A program made the translations under genes and the position numbers. A stretch of 64,000 bases of DNA, from NCBI RefSeq assembly GCF_038022665.1, contig NZ_CP150629.1:1408480-1472479 (forward strand). Direction: 5' to 3'. The notes under the pieces were generated by a model. The model saw nothing but the letters and a program-made list of their open reading frames with translations. It had not been told where the DNA came from and made no database searches. Positions 26,788 to 36,733 of this stretch are shown here, in pieces. Position 1 is the stretch's first letter. Every line of letters begins with the position of its first letter. The stretch is from Methanolobus sp. WCC4 (GTDB lineage: Archaea; Halobacteriota; Methanosarcinia; Methanosarcinales; Methanosarcinaceae).

Positions 26788-29448
26788 GTGGCAGAAAATA
26801 AATTCGTGTATTTTTTCGGGAACGAAGAAACTGAAGGCAAAAATAGTATGAAAGATCTGCTAGGTGGCAAAGGGGCCAACCTTGCAGAAATGGCCAACCT
26901 GGGAATCCCTGTTCCGCCAGGATTTACTATAACAACGGAAGTTTGTTTACTGTATCTTAAAGATGGGGACTATTCTACAGAGGTCGTTGACCAGATAAAC
27001 AACGCAATATCACAACTCGAAAAGGTAACTGGTAAGAAGTTCGGGGATAATAATAATCCGCTACTTGTTTCTGTCAGGTCCGGTGCAAGGGTATCCATGC
27101 CTGGAATGATGGATACCGTCCTGAACCTTGGTCTTAACGATGACACCGTTGCAGGTCTCGCAAAGAAGACCGGTAATGAGAGGTTCGCCTACGACAGTTA
27201 TCGCAGGTTCCTCACCATGTTCGGAGATGTTGTGCTCGATATAGAACATCACAGGTTCGAATCTGTCCTGAGTGCAAAGAAGAAGGAACTTGGTGTCGAG
27301 CTTGACACGGATCTTGATGCTAATGTCCTGAAGGAACTCGTCGAGGAGTTCAAAGGTATCATCAGGGACAGCATAGGAACTGATTTCCCACAGGATCCTC
27401 GCCAGCAGCTCCAGATGGCCATCGATGCAGTTTTCAACTCATGGAACAACCAGCGTGCTATCACCTACAGGCGCCTCAACAACATTCCAGGTGAATGGGG
27501 CACTGCCGTGAATGTCCAGTCCATGGTCTATGGTAACATGGGTGAGACATCCGGTACAGGTGTAGCATTCACAAGGGATCCTGCAACAGGTGACAAGCGT
27601 TTCTTCGGTGAGTATCTTATCAATGCACAGGGAGAGGATGTCGTTGCAGGTATAAGGACACCTGAACCGATCTCAACACTCCATGAGACAATGCCTGAGT
27701 CCTATGCGACCCTTGAGACTATCTACAAGAAACTGGAGGACCACTTCAGGGACATGCAGGATATCGAGTTCACGATAGAGGATGGCAAATTATACATGCT
27801 GCAGACAAGGACCGGTAAACGAACCGCTGCGGCGGCGCTTAAGATCGCGGTCGATATGGTCGAAGAAGGTCTTATCGATAAACGAACAGCTGTAACACGT
27901 GTCTCTCCTGAACAAATTGATCGTCTTTTGCATCCAACCATTGATCCTTCTTCTGAATATGAATCCGTTGCCACCGGTCTTCCCGCATCCCCGGGAGCCG
28001 CTGTTGGTAAAGTTGTTTTCACTGCAGAGCATGCAGAGGAAATGGCAAAGAACGACGAAAAGGTCATCCTTGTCCGTACTGAAACATCACCTGAGGACAT
28101 CGGCGGTATGGATGCGGCACAGGGAATACTTACTGTCAGGGGTGGAATGACATCCCATGCAGCCGTAGTTGCAAGAGGCATGGGTAAACCATGTGTGGCA
28201 GGCTGTGGTTCAGTAAGTATCGATATCAATGCATGCACTTTTTCTGTATCTGACGTCACCGTTAATGAAGGGGACTTTGTGACCATCGATGGTAGCACAG
28301 GAGATCTCATCATCGGTGAGGTCGAACTAACAACTCCTGGTGTCAGCAGTGAACTTCACACACTTCTTGCATGGGCTGATGAGATAAGGGAAATGGGTGT
28401 CAGGACCAATGCAGACACACCACACGATGCTCAGGTAGCAAGGGAGTTCGGTGCTGAAGGTATCGGTCTCTGCAGAACGGAACACATGTTCTTCGGAGAG
28501 GACCGTATCCCTGCAGTAAGGGAAATGATCCTCGCAGAAGATACCGAAGTAAGGAAAGCTGCACTTCAGAAGCTCCTTCCTATGCAGAAGGAAGACTTCA
28601 TGGGTCTTTTCAAGGTCATGGAAGGTCTGCCTGTAACTATCCGTCTGCTTGACCCTCCACTGCATGAGTTCCTTCCAAAGCATGAAGAACTTGCAGATAA
28701 GCTCAGGGCACTTGAGGCAGAAGGTGGCAGTGCTGAAGAGATGGAGAGCATAAAACAGGTCATGGAACGCGTAGAGTCCATGGTCGAGACAAACCCGATG
28801 CTCGGACACCGCGGTTGCCGTCTTGGTATCACCTATCCTGAGATCTATGAGATGCAGGTGCGTGCTATCATTGAGGCAGCATGTGAACTGAAGACCAGTG
28901 GAATGGACATAGTTCCTGAGATAATGATCCCATTGATATCACATGTCAATGAACTCGCTTCTACCAAGAAGGATCTTGTTGAAGTTACAGAATCCGTAAT
29001 GGCTGAGAAGGACTGCAAGCTGGATTATCTGGTAGGTACCATGATCGAGCTTCCAAGGGCAGCCCTCACAGCAGATCAGATAGCAAAGGAAGCAGAGTTC
29101 TTCTCATTCGGAACCAATGACCTTACACAGACAACTTTTGGTTTCAGCCGTGATGATGCAGGCAAGTTCTTACCATTCTATATCGAGAACTCGATACTCG
29201 AGAATGACCCCTTCGCAGTCCTTGATCAGGAAGGCGTTGGTGAGCTTGTAAGGACAGGTATCGAGAAAGGACGTTCCACAAGGCCTGATCTTAAGATAGG
29301 TATCTGTGGTGAACATGGCGGAGAACCAAGCTCTGTAAAGTTCGGATACAACATCGGACTTAACTATGTAAGCTGCTCCCCATTCCGTGTGCCTATTGCA
29401 AGGCTGGCAGCAGCACAGGCAGTAATTGAGAAGCAGGATAACTCCTGA
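26788..29448 (+). CDS. ppdK: Pyruvate, phosphate dikinase
   Basis: Interconverts pyruvate + ATP + phosphate and phosphoenolpyruvate + AMP + pyrophosphate; in methanogens it supports gluconeogenesis from acetyl-CoA-derived pyruvate. At 886 residues it has normal length. Domains: N-terminal ATP-grasp (GGKGANLAEM; SVRSGARVSMPGMMDT), the phospho-histidine swivel domain with GGMTSHAAVVARGMGKPCV, and the C-terminal PEP/pyruvate TIM barrel with GLCRTEHMF, LGHRGCRLG and the SFGTNDLTQTTFG and GICGEHGGEP motifs. The open frame runs back to 26590, but a GGAGG ribosome-binding site (26776-26780) precedes GTG at 26788 (VAENKFVYFFG), which matches the family N-terminus. Confidence 0.96.
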   Translation: MAENKFVYFFGNEETEGKNSMKDLLGGKGANLAEMANLGIPVPPGFTITTEVCLLYLKDGDYSTEVVDQINNAISQLEKVTGKKFGDNNNPLLVSVRSGARVSMPGMMDTVLNLGLNDDTVAGLAKKTGNERFAYDSYRRFLTMFGDVVLDIEHHRFESVLSAKKKELGVELDTDLDANVLKELVEEFKGIIRDSIGTDFPQDPRQQLQMAIDAVFNSWNNQRAITYRRLNNIPGEWGTAVNVQSMVYGNMGETSGTGVAFTRDPATGDKRFFGEYLINAQGEDVVAGIRTPEPISTLHETMPESYATLETIYKKLEDHFRDMQDIEFTIEDGKLYMLQTRTGKRTAAAALKIAVDMVEEGLIDKRTAVTRVSPEQIDRLLHPTIDPSSEYESVATGLPASPGAAVGKVVFTAEHAEEMAKNDEKVILVRTETSPEDIGGMDAAQGILTVRGGMTSHAAVVARGMGKPCVAGCGSVSIDINACTFSVSDVTVNEGDFVTIDGSTGDLIIGEVELTTPGVSSELHTLLAWADEIREMGVRTNADTPHDAQVAREFGAEGIGLCRTEHMFFGEDRIPAVREMILAEDTEVRKAALQKLLPMQKEDFMGLFKVMEGLPVTIRLLDPPLHEFLPKHEELADKLRALEAEGGSAEEMESIKQVMERVESMVETNPMLGHRGCRLGITYPEIYEMQVRAIIEAACELKTSGMDIVPEIMIPLISHVNELASTKKDLVEVTESVMAEKDCKLDYLVGTMIELPRAALTADQIAKEAEFFSFGTNDLTQTTFGFSRDDAGKFLPFYIENSILENDPFAVLDQEGVGELVRTGIEKGRSTRPDLKIGICGEHGGEPSSVKFGYNIGLNYVSCSPFRVPIARLAAAQAVIEKQDNS

Positions 29449-29455
29449 TTCTTTA

Positions 29456-29486
29456 TTACCTATTTTTCTTTTCTTTCTCTTTTTTG
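29456..29486 (+). terminator. U-rich terminator after ppdK
   Basis: A run of pyrimidine-rich sequence dominated by T (TATTTTTCTTTTC and TCTTTTTT) begins 8 bases after the ppdK stop. Archaeal RNA polymerase terminates at such U-tracts without a hairpin. Confidence 0.45.
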
Positions 29487-29629
29487 ATCTCGATTATTCC
29501 CAGGTGAATATCTTCAGTTATCTGTACAATATCTGATTCGATAAGCGAAGCTCTGCAAGAGATCTGGTGCAGTAGCTCTTGATCAGAAGTTACGATTATT
29601 AAAAAAAGAAGAAAAAAGATGGTAACAGA

Positions 29630-30595
29630 TCAGTATGATCTTGTGATCATATAATCTGCTATTGCCAGAAGGATCGTCTTTGCTTCGGAGTCCTCAACAA
29701 CATCGAGGAGTTCTTTGCCCTTTGCTATGTAGCCGAGTGCAAGGTCTCTTACATAATCGATGGAGCCTGCATCTTCAAGCTGTTTGACTGCCTCGTTGAT
29801 CTCTTCTGTTGTTGCCTCTCCCTTGCCGAATATCTTGAGGTCAACACCTTTGTTCAGGGCGTGTATGGCGATGAGGGTCTTCTTTCCTTCCATGAGGTCA
29901 CTGCCTCTGACCTTTCCGAGAACTTCCTCCGGGGTGGTCATATCAATGACATCATCATATATCTGGAAAGCGATACCGATCAGTCTTCCACACTCGTAGA
30001 ATGCATCGGAGACCTCTTCGGATGCACCACCAAGGATGGCACCGATCTGCATTGAAGCTGCATAGAGCACACCGGTCTTCTTCTCGATCATCTCAAGGTA
30101 TTCTTCCTTTGTGACATCCGTGCGGTCCTCGAACTCGACATCCATCCACTGGCCTTCACAGATATCCCTGCAGGTCTTGGAAAGTATGTCGATACATCTC
30201 AGATTCCTTTCAGGTTCTCCTGGTGCGTGGGTGAGTATCTCAAAAGCCTTTGAATAAAGGGTATCTCCGGCAAGGATGGCTCCTGCCTCTCCCCATTTGA
30301 CATGTACTGCAGGCATTCCGCGGCGGATATCATCCCTGTCCATGATATCGTCATGGACGAGTGTGAAATTGTGGACAAGTTCCACAGCCACAGCAGCCGG
30401 AAGCGCGGTCTCAAGGTCGGATCCCACAGCTTCTGCTGCAAGGATGACCGTTGCCGGACGAAGTCTTTTACCTCCTGCGTCAGGCAGGTATCGTGCTGCC
30501 TTGTAAAGTTCATATGGTTTGTCGATCGGAAGGTATTCCTCTATTCCTTTATCAACGTGCACTGAACGTTTTTTAATCTCTTCTATAAGATCCAT
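29630..30595 (-). CDS. idsA: Polyprenyl (geranylgeranyl-type) diphosphate synthase
   Basis: Trans-prenyltransferase of 321 residues that condenses IPP onto allylic diphosphates to make C20/C25 chains for archaeal ether lipids. The first aspartate-rich motif is HDDIMDRDDIRRG (near 80-92) and the second is YDDVIDMTTPEE (near 210); GGKRLRP at about 42-48 binds the diphosphate. The reading frame can start at a GTG at 30619 overlapping the RNase J stop, but ATG at 30595 (MDLIEEIKKR) behind GGGGAATCAGG looks better. Last gene of the lipid block; chain length (C20 or C25) cannot be told. Confidence 0.92.
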   Translation of the reverse strand: MDLIEEIKKRSVHVDKGIEEYLPIDKPYELYKAARYLPDAGGKRLRPATVILAAEAVGSDLETALPAAVAVELVHNFTLVHDDIMDRDDIRRGMPAVHVKWGEAGAILAGDTLYSKAFEILTHAPGEPERNLRCIDILSKTCRDICEGQWMDVEFEDRTDVTKEEYLEMIEKKTGVLYAASMQIGAILGGASEEVSDAFYECGRLIGIAFQIYDDVIDMTTPEEVLGKVRGSDLMEGKKTLIAIHALNKGVDLKIFGKGEATTEEINEAVKQLEDAGSIDYVRDLALGYIAKGKELLDVVEDSEAKTILLAIADYMITRSY

Positions 30596-30615
30596 ATCCT
30601 GATTCCCCGTATTGA

Positions 30616-31962
30616 TCACTCTTCTTCGATATAGAGTTCCTCTCCATTCCTCAGAAGGTGAAGCGTATCTCCAAGTATGTAGCCTGAATCCTCTGCCATC
30701 TGTATGTACTCGCTGTGCATCTTGATGGTTCCGTGTGCAGGTATTACATGTTCCGGCTTGAGCATCCTGAGAAGCTCCCAGTGGTCCTCACGGTATGCAT
30801 GTCCTGAAACATGCACATTGTCATATATCCTGGCTCCTTTCATCTTCAACTTTGTCTCAAGTGCATAGCGGTTAGCCTGTGTCATTGGATTTGGAATGAT
30901 ATTGGCTGAGAATATGATCCTGTCACCCTTGTCGATCTTGAATGGTGTCTCTCCTGCAGCTACCCTTCCGAGAACTGCGCCGGGTTCTCCCTGGTGTCCT
31001 GTGACTACCGGGAGGTATTTGTCCTTGCCGCCTTCCATTATCCTGGCAAATGCCTTATCGATCTCCCTGCGGTTCCCGTATATCTCTACATTCTCAGGAA
31101 GTTCTATGTATCCCATCTGGTGGGCTGTCGCGATGTATCTTTCCATGGACCTTCCCATAAGGACTGGTATCCTGTCCATTTCCTGTGCGAACTGGACGAT
31201 GGAGTTCACACGAGCCACATGTGACGCGAAGGTGGTAACGATCATACCGACATCGGATTCCTCAGTCTCAAGGAGTACGTCCCTGAGCATGGAGTGGGCT
31301 ATCCTCTCAGATGGGGCCTTCCCATTGCGTCCTGCGTTTGTACTCTCTGTGATAAGTGCAATAACCCCTTCTTCTCCAAGTTCCTTGAGCCTGTCGAAAT
31401 CAGGTGCCTCACCAAGTGTTGGGGTTCTGTCGAGCTTGAAGTCACATGCATAGACAATTGAACCGCTTGAGGTGTGGATGACAACAAAGACCGTATCGAT
31501 TATACTGTGCTGTGTGTTGACGAACTCGATGGAGATATCCTTTGTGATCTCCATGGTCTCGCCGGCCTTCATTGATACGATGTTGTTCTTGACACCGAAT
31601 TTCCTCTCGGATTCGATCTGGTGTTTTATGAGGGTTGTTGTATAAGGTGTTCCTATGATAGGAGCAGCATACCTGTGTGCAAGTTTTGGTATTGCACCGA
31701 TGTGGTCAAGATGTCCGTGTGTACATACGATCGCACGTACATTTCCATTGACCTCTTTCATGATGGTATCATCGGGAATTGCCCCCATCTCGATAAGTTC
31801 AAGTGAATGCATCTTATCGGTCTCTACGTCCTCATGTATCTGGACCCTGTCCAGACGGAGGCCCATATCAATGATGATGATATCGTCATTGATCCTGATA
31901 GCAGTCATATTGCGGCCCATTTCATTATAGCCGCCAACTGCAATGATTCCTATTTCAGTCAT
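30616..31962 (-). CDS. rnj: Archaeal RNase J (beta-CASP metallo-ribonuclease)
   Basis: Zinc-dependent 5'-3' exoribonuclease, 448 residues, cytosolic. The metallo-beta-lactamase signature CTHGHLDHIGAIPKL is near residue 79-93; later zinc ligands are in ACDFKLDRTP and IPAHGTIKMH; the beta-CASP insertion includes TGHQGEPGAVLGR and HVSGHAYREDH. This matches the aRNase J group of euryarchaea rather than aCPSF1, which would carry KH domains. Located between the type 2 IPP isomerase and the prenyl synthase, a conserved archaeal gene order (known). Confidence 0.9.
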   Translation of the reverse strand: MTEIGIIAVGGYNEMGRNMTAIRINDDIIIIDMGLRLDRVQIHEDVETDKMHSLELIEMGAIPDDTIMKEVNGNVRAIVCTHGHLDHIGAIPKLAHRYAAPIIGTPYTTTLIKHQIESERKFGVKNNIVSMKAGETMEITKDISIEFVNTQHSIIDTVFVVIHTSSGSIVYACDFKLDRTPTLGEAPDFDRLKELGEEGVIALITESTNAGRNGKAPSERIAHSMLRDVLLETEESDVGMIVTTFASHVARVNSIVQFAQEMDRIPVLMGRSMERYIATAHQMGYIELPENVEIYGNRREIDKAFARIMEGGKDKYLPVVTGHQGEPGAVLGRVAAGETPFKIDKGDRIIFSANIIPNPMTQANRYALETKLKMKGARIYDNVHVSGHAYREDHWELLRMLKPEHVIPAHGTIKMHSEYIQMAEDSGYILGDTLHLLRNGEELYIEEE

Positions 31963-32024
31963 ATGTATTACTCGCTTATTATTAAAAATACTTTATTTAA
32001 ATATTCCCTTTTGAATGATGAATG

Positions 32025-33128
32025 TTAAATTGCCAGAAGGTCGTTATTCGTTGAACGCATGGCAAGGTCTTTCACATTGAAACCGCGCAGTTCCAGATAT
32101 TCCCTTGTCCACCCACTTACAACAGCAGGTGCATGATGCAGGTCGTTAACATTCCTGCAGCCACAAAGGAACATTGCCACTTTGAGCTCGTTGATCATAT
32201 GCTGGATACTGCTTACGACCTCTTCCTTACCTTTCATTGCAGGTTCAACGAATGGAAGTGCGGCACTTCCAACTGAGGCACCGAGTGCAATTGATTTTGC
32301 TATGTCCAGTCCGGTTCTGAGTCCGCCGGTAGCTATGACCGGCAATGATACACTGCATTCGACTATGCTTGGGACGGTTGGTATCCCGAAGTCCCAGAAC
32401 AACTCTCCAAGTGATTCGGATCCCATGTCCTTTCTTTCCCTTGCACGATACACTTCCACACCGGACCAGCTGGTACCTCCCACACCACCTACATCGATTG
32501 CAGATGCACCTGCCTGTTTCAGTATGAATGCATCCTCGTGTGAGATGCCTGCTCCGGTCTCTTTGATGATCACCGGCACATCCAGTGAGCATATGTCTTC
32601 GATAACTTCCAGTGCTCCTGAAGCATCCCTGTCACCTTCCGGCTGTATGGCCTCCTGAAGGAAGTTCAGATGGACTGCGAGGGCATCTGCATCGATCATA
32701 TCGATTATCTTTTCAATACCATCGATACCATATTCCCTGATCTGTGCAGCACCGATGTTACCATAGACAAATGCATTGGGTGCCCTGTCCCTGACAACAC
32801 GGAAAGACTCCTCCTGTGAGGGGTCCTCGATCGCTGCTCTCTGGCTGCCGACACCTATGCCTACACCGAGCTCTTCTGCTGCTTCTGCTAGTGCAGCATT
32901 CACGGCAGTTGTTTCAGGGTGTCCACCAGTAATGGATGCGATCATAAATGGGGCGTTCATTTCCTTTCCCAGAAAATCCGTGGACAGGTCTATGTCATCC
33001 ATATCCATCTCAGGCAGAGCCCTGTGCACCAGCATCACATCATTGAAACCTGGTCCCACTTTCCTTGATTCTACCGGACTTGCAGCGCATAGCTCTAGGT
33101 GCTCTATCTTTCTCCTGGAAGTGCTCAT
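32025..33128 (-). CDS. fni: Type 2 isopentenyl-diphosphate isomerase
   Basis: FMN- and NAD(P)H-dependent enzyme interconverting IPP and DMAPP; 367 residues from the ATG at 33128 (MSTSRRKIEH), which has AAGG upstream; the longer frame to 33170 would overlap the IPK gene. Motifs: MIASITGGHPETTAVN with the FMN-contacting loop, GVGIGVGSQRAA, the GGVGGTSW phosphate loop and TGGLRTGLDIAKSIALGA. Part of the mevalonate/lipid gene run. Confidence 0.95.
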   Translation of the reverse strand: MSTSRRKIEHLELCAASPVESRKVGPGFNDVMLVHRALPEMDMDDIDLSTDFLGKEMNAPFMIASITGGHPETTAVNAALAEAAEELGVGIGVGSQRAAIEDPSQEESFRVVRDRAPNAFVYGNIGAAQIREYGIDGIEKIIDMIDADALAVHLNFLQEAIQPEGDRDASGALEVIEDICSLDVPVIIKETGAGISHEDAFILKQAGASAIDVGGVGGTSWSGVEVYRARERKDMGSESLGELFWDFGIPTVPSIVECSVSLPVIATGGLRTGLDIAKSIALGASVGSAALPFVEPAMKGKEEVVSSIQHMINELKVAMFLCGCRNVNDLHHAPAVVSGWTREYLELRGFNVKDLAMRSTNNDLLAI

Positions 33129-33147
33129 AATAATACCTTGAATTACC

Positions 33148-33933
33148 TTAAATTTGTCTTGTCCCTGCACCTGATATCGCGGTGCCTATATTATTCCCGT
33201 TCAGGAAACCGGATACGTTCCCTGCATTCCCTGCATTGAATATATAAGAAGTACTGCTTGATCTTTCACTAAGGTTTAAAAGCTCAAGTACTTTTCCCAG
33301 CATGCCGCCTGTTACATCGGTATTGGCCGAACCACCGAGATATTCCTTAATCTCACTGAAGTTCTCATTACTGATATTTGGTATAACCTTGCCTTGGTTG
33401 TCAAGGACCCCTTCTTCAGCGCTTCCTATCCCTATCCTTGAGGCTTTCATCTCTATTGCAAGATATGGGACGATCTGGTCCCCGGACAGGACGGATGTCC
33501 CGAGCTCGGTATCCATTACCATGTCACCATGCAAAACAGGTACAAAGCCGTTCTCAAGCATCTCCTCTATCTGTTCAAGGAACATGCTCTTTATGCGGCT
33601 GTTCTCTGATACTGCACAGGCCATGGGGTGTACCGGCAATGCGTTAACCCCTGCATCGTTCAGGGTTTCAACGACCATTGTGTTGAGTTCCCTTACGGAC
33701 ATGTGTGTTACTATCGATCCTGTGTGGTCGAACTTTCCTGTAAGTCCGAAACGTTTGACCTGTGGATGTCCGAAGGATCCTGCTCCGTGTACAATGATAA
33801 GCTTTCCTTCAAAACCGACTATTTCGCCGGCAATACGTCTGATCTCATCCATTCTTGCAGCACCGTCATCTGCACTCTTATCGGTGATGACACTACCGCC
33901 TATCTTCAGGATGGTGATATCTTTATTGTCCAT
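33148..33933 (-). CDS. ipk: Isopentenyl phosphate kinase
   Basis: Amino-acid-kinase-fold enzyme of 261 residues that phosphorylates isopentenyl phosphate to IPP, the hallmark step of the archaeal mevalonate pathway. The N-terminal KIGGSVITDK binds ATP and HGAGSFGH carries the histidine diagnostic of IPK; GGMLGKVLELL near the C-terminus is also typical. It overlaps the mevalonate kinase gene upstream by 11 bases and is followed by fni. Confidence 0.95.
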   Translation of the reverse strand: MDNKDITILKIGGSVITDKSADDGAARMDEIRRIAGEIVGFEGKLIIVHGAGSFGHPQVKRFGLTGKFDHTGSIVTHMSVRELNTMVVETLNDAGVNALPVHPMACAVSENSRIKSMFLEQIEEMLENGFVPVLHGDMVMDTELGTSVLSGDQIVPYLAIEMKASRIGIGSAEEGVLDNQGKVIPNISNENFSEIKEYLGGSANTDVTGGMLGKVLELLNLSERSSSTSYIFNAGNAGNVSGFLNGNNIGTAISGAGTRQI

Positions 33934-34843
33934 TCAATGTCTCCAGTCGTACACCTTCTTTCGTGTTCCTGGTGATTATCGCTTCTCCGCCTGCATCCTC
34001 AATGGCCTTTGCGATCGAGGAGGCTGTATCATCCTCTGCCAGTGCTATCATGCATCCACCGCCACCTGCTCCTGTGATCTTGGAGCTTATGGCACCGTTG
34101 TTGCGTGCTGCGTATACCAGGTCGGAGAGTTCTGCACTACCCACACCAATGGCATCCAGCAGTCCCTGATTGACGTTCATCAGCCTGCCTATGGTCCCAT
34201 AGTCCTTTTCATGGACAAGTTCCTCGGCAAGTAATGACATCTGTCCTATATCGGAGAGTATGGGTTCGATGATGTCGGGGAATTCGTTTCGAAGTTTTGC
34301 AACATTCCCTACAAGTTCCTTCGTAGAGGAGAATCTGTTAGTGTTCCCTATCACAATGGGACATTCGATAAGCGGAAGTCTTTTCCTTTGCGGTATCATC
34401 ACAACACCGCCCATGGTACTGACATATGTGTCAGTAGGGCTTGCATTCCCCTGAACCATCCTTTCAACTTCGTGTGCCATCTCTGCAATATCCTCAAGGG
34501 ATAGCTTACATTCAAAAAGCAGATCAAGTGCCTTGATCGTGGCAACGGTCACAGCTGCGGATGAACCAAGTCCCGAACCAACGGGCAGTTCCGATTCGAT
34601 AACGATCCTTATGCCTTTAATATCAGCTAACGGCTGCATCTTCTCGATGGCATAGGATACATACGGATGGATCGCGTGATCGATCCCGGTTGTCCCGAGG
34701 GTCGACTCTATTATTATGTCGTCACTCTTCTCAACATGGACCTTTGTGCGCAGTTCCACAGCACAACAGATAGCACTCTCTCCGTAAACTACTGCGTGTT
34801 CACCAAAGAGGTAAACCTTCCCGGGTGCAGAACATGTGATCAC
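33923..34843 (-). CDS. mvk: Mevalonate kinase
   Basis: GHMP kinase of 306 residues that makes 5-phosphomevalonate. Motif 1 is PGKVYLFGEHAVVYG (5-20), motif 2 the ATP loop LPVGSGLGSSAAVTV (near 106-120), and motif 3 KITGAGGGGCMIAL near the C-terminus. First enzyme of the cluster mvk-ipk-fni-rnj-idsA; the 11-base overlap with ipk implies translational coupling. Confidence 0.95.
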   Translation of the reverse strand: MITCSAPGKVYLFGEHAVVYGESAICCAVELRTKVHVEKSDDIIIESTLGTTGIDHAIHPYVSYAIEKMQPLADIKGIRIVIESELPVGSGLGSSAAVTVATIKALDLLFECKLSLEDIAEMAHEVERMVQGNASPTDTYVSTMGGVVMIPQRKRLPLIECPIVIGNTNRFSSTKELVGNVAKLRNEFPDIIEPILSDIGQMSLLAEELVHEKDYGTIGRLMNVNQGLLDAIGVGSAELSDLVYAARNNGAISSKITGAGGGGCMIALAEDDTASSIAKAIEDAGGEAIITRNTKEGVRLETLNGQ

Positions 34844-34879
34844 TCAATTCCCTCGTGACATTTGTCCTTATAATTGCCC

Positions 34880-35689
34880 TTACTCCACGACAATGGCCGC
34901 GTATCCCACAACACCTGACATATCTCCGGTGATATCTCCACTGGTAGCATACTTTAACAGTGATACTTTACTGGCACCAAACTCCATTGTAGCTGAAAGC
35001 ATTGCTGCGATCGGACCGAATCCGCAGGCTGAGATGTTCCTTTCTTCCCTGCGTCTGTAGAACTCGGGAATGTCCATCTTCATTATAGGTTCGATAAGAT
35101 AATTGTCATTATCTCTGGCAACATCGGCAGATTCATAGTGCGTGAAGTCGCTGGATGCGATGAACACTACTTTCTTTCCGGTATCCTTTGCTGCCCTTGC
35201 AACTTCCCTGCCTACCTCTATAGCGGTCTCTTCATCCTGAAGTCCCATGCATATTGGAAGTATCCTGAAGTCACTGCCGAACCTGTGCTGCAAAAAAGGT
35301 ACCTGCACTTCAATGGAATGTTCGTAATGGTGTGCAAGCTCATCGAAGTCTATGATGGTACCAGCAAGAGCCTTCCCGATCTCCTTATCAGTCTCAACAA
35401 CTCCGAGGGGAGTGGTCCATGTTTCCTGTGAAAGTGCCACAGGGGAGCCATAACCTGTATGGTTAGGCCCGAAAATGATATAGGTATCTGCCTCTGGCAG
35501 CTGGGCATATGCATGTGCTGCTACCTCTCCTGAATATATGTATCCAGCGTGAGGTACAACAGCACCAAGGATGGGCTTCTCTGAGATAGCCACATCCTTA
35601 AAGCATCTGCTGAGTTCCTTCTTAAGACCTTTCAGATTTAGTGGATAGAACTGACCGGCAACTACTGTCTGTCTCATACTACTATTCAC
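34880..35689 (-). CDS. MEMO1 family protein (AmmeMemoRadiSam system protein B)
   Basis: 269-residue member of the MEMO family, related in fold to LigB-type dioxygenases, with no settled biochemical role in archaea. Seen: VVPHAGYIYSGEVAAHAY with the family histidine, IFGPNHTGYGSPVAL, EHSIEVQVPFLQ and FIASSDFTHYE. It lies between rps2 and mvk, a location conserved in many archaea. Confidence in family is high; function unknown. Confidence 0.9.
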   Translation of the reverse strand: MNSSMRQTVVAGQFYPLNLKGLKKELSRCFKDVAISEKPILGAVVPHAGYIYSGEVAAHAYAQLPEADTYIIFGPNHTGYGSPVALSQETWTTPLGVVETDKEIGKALAGTIIDFDELAHHYEHSIEVQVPFLQHRFGSDFRILPICMGLQDEETAIEVGREVARAAKDTGKKVVFIASSDFTHYESADVARDNDNYLIEPIMKMDIPEFYRRREERNISACGFGPIAAMLSATMEFGASKVSLLKYATSGDITGDMSGVVGYAAIVVE

Positions 35690-35745
35690 CCTATATTATA
35701 ATACGGGTTTTTGGTATATGTAGTATGTTAAACAAGCTGTCAGTT

Positions 35746-36402
35746 TCAGACTCCTGCTTCAAAGTCTTCAAGTTCGTAAGTGAACATTGAATCGTTGGAC
35801 TTTGATATTTCCCTTGCAAGCAGCCAGTAGACGAGGGACAGTGCCTTTCTACCCTTGTTGTTGGTTGGGATAACGAGGTCCACGTTGGATGTCATGTTGT
35901 TAGTGTCACAGAGTGCCACAACAGGGATACCGACGTTAACGGTCTCTTTGATGACCTGTGCATCTCCGGTTGGGTCTGTTACAATTACCACATCAGGCTC
36001 GTAGAAGCTCTCGATAGCAGGGTTTGTAAGGGTTCCAGGGATGAATCTTCCAACCATTGACTTTGCGCCGATCGCTTTTGCGAACATCTTTGCAGGGAAC
36101 TGACCGTACTGTCTTGCAGAGACCACAAGGATCCTCTGTGGGTCATACTTTGAAAGGAAGTTTGCTGCGAGCTTTATCCTCTCATCGGTTGCCTGAATGT
36201 CGAGTACATAGAGACCGTCTGTCCTTACACGGTAGACGAACTTCATCATGTTCTCTGTCTTCTGCTGTGTACCGATGTGTACACCTGCTGCAAGGTATTC
36301 GTCTATTGGTACAAGGGATGTTGTTTTCGGCTCTTCGCTTACATCTCCTGTTGTTTCTTCAATGTTAGTTTCAGTAATTGTAGTTTCTTCTGTAGAATCC
36401 AT
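35746..36402 (-). CDS. rps2: 30S ribosomal protein S2
   Basis: 218-residue ribosomal protein S2. The core begins at [20 protein letters not shown] and includes [21 protein letters not shown] and [17 protein letters not shown], typical of archaeal uS2. The first 28 residues are an acidic Thr/Glu-rich extension ([20 protein letters not shown]), longer than usual. An AGGTGA ribosome-binding site lies between the rpoK stop and this ATG, 13 bases apart, so the pair is one transcript. Confidence 0.95.
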   Translation of the reverse strand: MDSTEETTITETNIEETTGDVSEEPKTTSLVPIDEYLAAGVHIGTQQKTENMMKFVYRVRTDGLYVLDIQATDERIKLAANFLSKYDPQRILVVSARQYGQFPAKMFAKAIGAKSMVGRFIPGTLTNPAIESFYEPDVVIVTDPTGDAQVIKETVNVGIPVVALCDTNNMTSNVDLVIPTNNKGRKALSLVYWLLAREISKSNDSMFTYELEDFEAGV

Positions 36403-36415
36403 AATATCACCTTAA

Positions 36416-36592
36416 TTATATGTCTCTTTTAACTGTGATCGGAATTACTCCGAGTTCAAATTCCCTTTTGGCAAGGAATAATGAGTTCATGCTTGGATCA
36501 TCGATGAGCACCGGGGCTCCCATAGAAATCTGCAGTGCTCTTGCACCCACAATTCTCGCCTTTTCATACCTGGTATAGTGTTCTGTAGTCAA
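36416..36592 (-). CDS. rpoK: DNA-directed RNA polymerase subunit K (Rpo6)
   Basis: A 58-residue frame starting at TTG (36592) behind AGGTGATCTA. The translation contains [28 protein letters not shown] and [14 protein letters not shown], the full conserved core of archaeal Rpo6/omega. No ATG in frame precedes the core, so a TTG start is required. Lies 13 bases upstream of rps2; a TATA-like GAATATATC on the minus strand near 36725-36733 may drive the pair. Confidence 0.9.
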   Translation of the reverse strand: MTTEHYTRYEKARIVGARALQISMGAPVLIDDPSMNSLFLAKREFELGVIPITVKRDI

Positions 36593-36733
36593 TAGATCAC
36601 CTGATCAATATCATTATCGAAAATATCAATAGTCCATTTGTTGATAGCTACTCCTATTGCTTCCAAAAAAGGTTCCTGTATGGGTATGAATAGCCATTAA
36701 TGCGGTCAATGATAACCATGATAGATATATTCT

